Position numbers and translations under genes: made by a program. Of a stretch of DNA of 64,000 nucleotides, positions 60,482-64,000 are shown in pieces (within the stretch, counting starts at the first letter, position 1; the number at the start of each line of letters is the position of its first letter). Below the pieces are notes generated by a model. The model worked only from the letters and a program-made list of their open reading frames with translations. It did not search any database and was not told where the DNA came from. The stretch is from Halococcoides cellulosivorans (lineage in GTDB: Archaea; Halobacteriota; Halobacteria; Halobacteriales; Haloarculaceae), in NCBI RefSeq assembly GCF_003058365.1, contig NZ_CP028858.1, forward strand, positions 1,782,836 through 1,846,835. Reading direction: 5' to 3'.

Positions 60482-61770
60482 TCGAGTAGATCGAGCATCG
60501 GGCGGTACTTCAATTCGGTCTCCGACCACTCGGCGTCCGGGTCCGAGTCCGCGACGAGGCCAGCGCCGGCGAAACAGTGCGCGCGACGGCCCTCGATCAG
60601 CGCCGACCGAATCGCGACCGCAAAGGAGCCGTCACCGGTCGCGTCGAACCACCCGACGGGCGCGGCGTACCACCCCCGATCGATCCCCTCCAGGTCCGCG
60701 ATCCGCATCATGGCGCGATCCGGGGGCTGGCCACCGACGGCCGGCGTCGGGTGCAGCGCGTCCGCAACCGACAGAGCGTGTACGTCGGTGTCGAGAGTCG
60801 CCTCGATCGGCGTTTCGAGGTGCTGGACCGAGGCCAGTCGACGGAGTCGTCGGTCGGCCACGCTGACGCTCGCGGGCAGCGATTCCAGTTGGTCGACGAT
60901 GGCGTCGACGACGACGCGGTGTTCGTGGTCGTCTTTCGCGCTGGCCTGGAGTTCCGCGGCCAGATCGGCGTCGGCCGCTCGTGACCCGCCGCGGGCGGCC
61001 GAGCCAGCGAGTGCCGTCGTGGTGACCGTCCGGCCCCGACGATCGAGCAAGATCTCCGGGGTCGCGCCGAGGAAGGTGCCGCCGCCGACGGGCGCGACCG
61101 CGAATCGCGTGCAGTCGGGGTAGCGATCACCGAGATCCGCGAGTGCGCCACCGATCCCGACGGGACCCCCGAGGTCGGCATGCAACGACCGGGCGAGGAC
61201 GACCTTGCGAAGCTGACCCGCCCCGATAGCGTCAGTCACGCGCTCGACCTGCCGGATCCACTCCATGCGGTCGGGGCGGCGCTCGACCGCGTCGATCCCG
61301 GGCGGATCGTGAGCGGGTGGGTCCTGGCCTTCGATCGCCATCCGGAGTCGCTCGAACCGGGCGTCGACGCGGTCACGACCGCGGACGACGAGCCAGGTCT
61401 CGCCGTCGACCCGGGCCGCGACGACCGCCGGGAGGACGACCGCCGCCGGAGCGAACCCCGCCCACGACTCCGAGTCCGGTGTGAACGCCGCGCCGCCGTA
61501 CCACCGCGGCGACTGCCCGGCGGGACCCGTCGTGTCGACCGTCGCGAGCGTCGCAGTGGCGCGCTCCTCGATGGTCTCGAACCGATCCGACCCCGCTGCC
61601 GTGACCCGGGCGACCTGCCCACCGACGACGCGTCGCTCGTCGGCCCGGAGCCAGGCCATGCGTGGCCGATCGAGACCGTCGAAGGCAGCTAAAACGGAGC
61701 CGTCGGCAATCCGCTCGGCTCGCGTCGTCAGCCCGCCCGACGCGACGGCGGACTCGCCCACCGAATTCAT
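60478..61770 (-). CDS. menF: Isochorismate synthase MenF
   Basis: 430 residues from ATG 61770 (MNSVGESAVASGGL). Chorismate-utilising fold: GAGQLRKVVLARSLHADL, FLGATPEILLDR, TALAGSAARGG, KDDHEHRVVVDAIVDQL, VQHLETPIEATL, LHPTPAVGGQPPD, and the C-terminal ...GRRAHCFAGAGLVADSDPDAEWSETELKYRPMLDLL motif. First step from chorismate to menaquinone, coupled to menD downstream by a 4 bp overlap. Menaquinone is the usual haloarchaeal quinone. Confidence 0.94.
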   Translation of the reverse strand: MNSVGESAVASGGLTTRAERIADGSVLAAFDGLDRPRMAWLRADERRVVGGQVARVTAAGSDRFETIEERATATLATVDTTGPAGQSPRWYGGAAFTPDSESWAGFAPAAVVLPAVVAARVDGETWLVVRGRDRVDARFERLRMAIEGQDPPAHDPPGIDAVERRPDRMEWIRQVERVTDAIGAGQLRKVVLARSLHADLGGPVGIGGALADLGDRYPDCTRFAVAPVGGGTFLGATPEILLDRRGRTVTTTALAGSAARGGSRAADADLAAELQASAKDDHEHRVVVDAIVDQLESLPASVSVADRRLRRLASVQHLETPIEATLDTDVHALSVADALHPTPAVGGQPPDRAMMRIADLEGIDRGWYAAPVGWFDATGDGSFAVAIRSALIEGRRAHCFAGAGLVADSDPDAEWSETELKYRPMLDLLE

Positions 61771-61885
61771 CGGGGAGGAATAGCCGTCCCGCTCGGTTAA
61801 GCGCTCGCACTCCGACCGAACGGGCCCCGACGGCATCGTTTAAGGCGATCCGGGGCAATGCATCGACGATGGGAGCGGACGAGCG

Positions 61886-62464
61886 GTGAGCGTCACGCAG
61901 TCGATCGATTCGGTCCACCAGTTCGCCCGTCTGATTCAGATCGGGGTCGTCCTGGAGGAACTCGTCGAGACCCGCGCCAGGGCCCAGACCGGCGCCGTCG
62001 AGGAGCCGATCCGATCGCATCTGGAGGCCGCCGCGGCGACCGCCGCCGAGCACCGGACGCGCCTGCTGGGCGTCCTCGACGCGATCGATGCCGATCACGG
62101 GCCGGCCGAGGAACTCCAGACGCTCGTCCAGCACCGCTACGAGGCCGATCAAGAGTTCGATCACGTCCTCTACGAACACCTCTGTAACGTCGAGACCGCC
62201 TACAAGTTCTACGAAGACCTCAGCGAGGCCCTCGACGCCTCGACGGTCGCACTCTCGGTCGAGGGCGAAGCGATTCCGGACCGGATCGCCCACCTCATGG
62301 CCGACGAACGCCGCACGGTCGAGGCGACGACCGATCTGCTCGACGAACTCGAAGGCAACTCGGAGGCGGCGGACGGATCGGAAGCGTCAGACGAGTCGGG
62401 GGCGTCGGGAGCGGCGGACGGATCGGGAGCGCCAGACGATCCAACGGGAGGCGATCGATCGTGA
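61886..62464 (+). CDS. Ferritin-like/rubrerythrin-type helical protein upstream of SirR
   Basis: 192 residues from GTG 61886 (MSVTQSIDSVHQFARLIQIG). The first ~155 residues are four-helix-bundle-like with EELVETRARA, HLEAAAATAAEHRTRLLGVLD, LVQHRYEADQEFDHVLYEHLCNVETAYKFYEDLSEAL, and HLMADERRTVEATTDLLDEL, in which E/H residues suit a metal site. An acidic Ser/Ala-rich tail follows. Overlaps the regulator gene by 4 bp (GTGA). Probable metal-storage or sensing role; family not certain. Confidence 0.65.
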   Translation: MSVTQSIDSVHQFARLIQIGVVLEELVETRARAQTGAVEEPIRSHLEAAAATAAEHRTRLLGVLDAIDADHGPAEELQTLVQHRYEADQEFDHVLYEHLCNVETAYKFYEDLSEALDASTVALSVEGEAIPDRIAHLMADERRTVEATTDLLDELEGNSEAADGSEASDESGASGAADGSGAPDDPTGGDRS

Positions 62465-62895
62465 ACACCGCGGATCAGTACCTCCGGGCGATCTACCTGA
62501 TCCAGTCGGTCGAGGACGGCCCGGCGTCGACGGGCGCGGTCGCGGATCGACTGGACGTCAGCCCCGCGAGCGCCAACGAGATGATCGGGAAACTCGAATC
62601 GCAAGACCTCCTCGATCACGAGAAATACGAGGGCGTCACGCTCACGGACGGAGGCATCGAGCGCGCCCGGAACGTCCTCGAAACGTACTGCATCATCGAG
62701 CGATTCCTGCTCGAAGTCCTGGAGGTCGAAGACTTCCGCGCGGAGGCCCGCCAACTCGAAGGCGTCATCGACGACCTGGTCGCCGAACGACTCGACACGA
62801 TCATCGACCGCGAACCCGAGTGCCCGGACTGTTTCGACGCCGAGGCCGGGGCGTGTGAGAAGCTGATCGTCACCGACGAAGCGCCGTCGCAGTGA
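62461..62895 (+). CDS. sirR: SirR/DtxR-family metal-dependent regulator
   Basis: 144 residues from GTG 62461. N-terminal winged helix NTADQYLRAIYLIQSVEDGPASTGAVADRLDVSPASANEMIGKLESQDLLDHEKYEGVTLTDGG, then dimer/metal-binding helices IIERFLLEVLEVEDFRAEARQLEGVID. A Cys-rich tail PECPDCFDAEAGACEK has CxxC. No SH3 domain, as in short archaeal members. Represses iron/manganese uptake genes in the presence of metal. Co-translated with the ferritin-like protein, which supports a metal role. Confidence 0.88.
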   Translation: MNTADQYLRAIYLIQSVEDGPASTGAVADRLDVSPASANEMIGKLESQDLLDHEKYEGVTLTDGGIERARNVLETYCIIERFLLEVLEVEDFRAEARQLEGVIDDLVAERLDTIIDREPECPDCFDAEAGACEKLIVTDEAPSQ

Positions 62896-62928
62896 TTCGC
62901 TCGAAACGGTCGACGGCGTCCCAAGAAC

Positions 62929-63798
62929 TCATTCGGGCCGGCGAATTCCGTCGTCGGTCGCGATCGAATCCAGCAGTTCGATCGGCGTGCCGTCGTAGTT
63001 GACGTTCTCGACGACGAATCCCTCCGCGGGTTCGCGCATGACTTCGCTGACCGGGCGACGCTCGTTTTGGAACTGAAAGCCCCCTTCGGGGATCTTCGTC
63101 GACGCACCGACCGCGGTGACCGGCACGCCCGCGTCGGCGGCCGCCGCCGAGAGGGTGTGCGTACCGACGCGGTTGTAGAGCACGTCGTCGACCAGGCTGT
63201 CCATCCCGACGAGCACGCGATCGCATTCGGGGAGGTACTGCGCGCTCGCGCTGTCGACGATCAGGTGAACGTCGATCCCCTCGATCGGCCCGAAATACCG
63301 GGCGGTCTTGCGGCCGAGATAGCGGGGGCGCGCTTCGGTGATATACAGCGTGATCGGGCGCTGGGCGACGCCGTTTTCGACCGCGGCCAGGCGTTCGAGC
63401 GTCTCGATCACGGTCGTCGAGTAGTCGTGGGTCAGAATCGTCTCGTCGTCGGCCAACTCTGCGGCGGCGTTCGCGGCGGCCTCGGCTTTGGCGGACTCGA
63501 CGGTGTCGATCACCTCGTCGATGACCCGTTCGGTGGCTTCTTTCGCGGCGCTGACTGCGTCGTACTCGCCCTCCGCGACGGTGTGGATGATCCGGCGCTG
63601 AGTGTTGTACAGCGTGGCGTGCGAGGGTTTCGCGCGCCGGAGCGCGCTACTGTTGCGTTCGAGCGCGCGGACGTACTCCTCGACGGTGGGGAACTCCTGG
63701 GCCGTCAGCGAGGCCAGCGCACGGGCGGCCTTGACCGCGACCACCGAGGAGGAGTGCGTCTGCATCTCTTCGATCTCCTCGATCGTCTCGTCAATCAT
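62929..63798 (-). CDS. eIF2B-family protein (aIF2B/R15P isomerase-like)
   Basis: 289 residues from ATG 63798 (MIDETIEEIEEMQTHS). eIF2B/MTNA superfamily with N-terminal helices and a C-terminal Rossmann-like domain: ETILTHDYSTTVIETLE, VDSASAQYLPECDRVLVGMDSLVDD, VGTHTLSAAAADAGVPVTAVGASTKIPE. Archaeal ribose-1,5-bisphosphate isomerase and MtnA use a Cys in the motif THC; here it is Asp (THD), like eIF2B-alpha types. So I hesitate between isomerase and an initiation-factor-related role. Confidence 0.75.
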   Translation of the reverse strand: MIDETIEEIEEMQTHSSSVVAVKAARALASLTAQEFPTVEEYVRALERNSSALRRAKPSHATLYNTQRRIIHTVAEGEYDAVSAAKEATERVIDEVIDTVESAKAEAAANAAAELADDETILTHDYSTTVIETLERLAAVENGVAQRPITLYITEARPRYLGRKTARYFGPIEGIDVHLIVDSASAQYLPECDRVLVGMDSLVDDVLYNRVGTHTLSAAAADAGVPVTAVGASTKIPEGGFQFQNERRPVSEVMREPAEGFVVENVNYDGTPIELLDSIATDDGIRRPE

Positions 63799-63873
63799 AC
63801 ACGCACATCGCCACAACCGGGCAAAGGTGTTGTGCTCCGCGACGGGCCGGGTGTCGAATCGGGGCTCCAGAGT

Positions 63874-64000
63874 TCAGTCCTCGGCGTAGCGATCGAGTGC
63901 GCGCTGGGCCGCCGAACTGAGTGTTCGGGACGGCTCAGGGTCGTCCTCTCCACTGTCGTCCGTCGCGTCGACCGACTCGTCGTCCGATTCCTCGGTGACC
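63874..64000 (-). CDS. C-terminal part of a gene continuing past the window
   Basis: The frame is open from the window edge on the minus strand to the TGA at 63874-63876, giving 41 codons. It is an acidic, Ser/Asp/Glu-rich region ending DRYAED after a short amphipathic helix (RTLSSAAQRALDRYA). No function can be assigned from this tail. Confidence 0.5.
   Translation of the reverse strand, partial: VTEESDDESVDATDDSGEDDPEPSRTLSSAAQRALDRYAED

Noticed and set aside
57845..61123. Long plus-strand frame over the J-domain, menD and menF genes
   Set aside because: Overlaps the J-domain gene in another frame and is antisense to menD/menF; no recognised domain.

Overview
The window is from a haloarchaeon (class Halobacteria). 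The coding sequence is GC-rich and the predicted proteins are strongly acidic. Marker genes are archaeal: a rpl11/rpl1/rpl10/rpl12 cluster, two PAN proteasome ATPases, a SirR-type regulator, an archaeal PurC, a pilin with the SPVIGV processing site, and many haloarchaeal DUF proteins. Several transcripts look leaderless, with a TATA-like box 25-30 bp before the start codon. A GH3 glycosidase hints at a carbohydrate user, but I cannot name the genus.

Layout. 1-818: end of a surface/pilin-like gene, then tRNA-Ala(GGC). 797-5017: a 4.2 kb element integrated in the 3' end of that tRNA. It has 33 bp direct repeats at both ends, a three-gene AT-richer cassette of unknown function, and a tyrosine integrase broken by one in-frame TGA. 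5225-5705: RelB/RelE pair. 5915-8761: ribosomal L11-L1-L10-L12 region with an L1 leader. 8865-24500: housekeeping genes, including a TctA-like permease, purC, a HemQ-ABM fusion, a site-2 protease, UPF0179, PAN, small regulators, an aldo/keto reductase, a Gfo/Idh/MocA oxidoreductase, a MacB-like ABC operon and hpt.

24627-30506 is a toxin-antitoxin and mobile-element island: RelB/RelE, VapB/VapC, a TnpB-only IS200/IS605-type element, an orphan RelB, an HTH gene, decayed copies of vapB and of the hpt 5' end, a pilin, and an MNT/HEPN pair. The hpt and vapB remnants indicate a segmental duplication that then decayed.

30515-47000 is mostly housekeeping: AlkA, CysE, MutY, Hsp20, an ABC1 kinase, an aldo/keto reductase, GH3, M28 and M3 peptidases, a second PAN and small conserved unknowns. 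At 48090-49360 a DUF7342-like regulator and a small TumE-like protein lie between two copies of the pgi 3' end, which suggests a mobile module inserted at the end of pgi. Then come pgi, DUF2103 and TruD. 53649-57507 is a three-gene unit: a tandem-rhodanese/siroheme sulfite-nitrite reductase fusion, an F420-type FrhB-like iron-sulfur flavoprotein, and a small acidic protein. It resembles a split version of methanogen F420-dependent sulfite reductase (Fsr). The window ends with a membrane J-domain protein, menF-menD, a ferritin-like/SirR operon, an eIF2B-family protein and a partial gene.

Best candidates for undescribed biology: the tRNA-Ala element cassette, the pgi-end module, and the rhodanese-SiR/FrhB unit.
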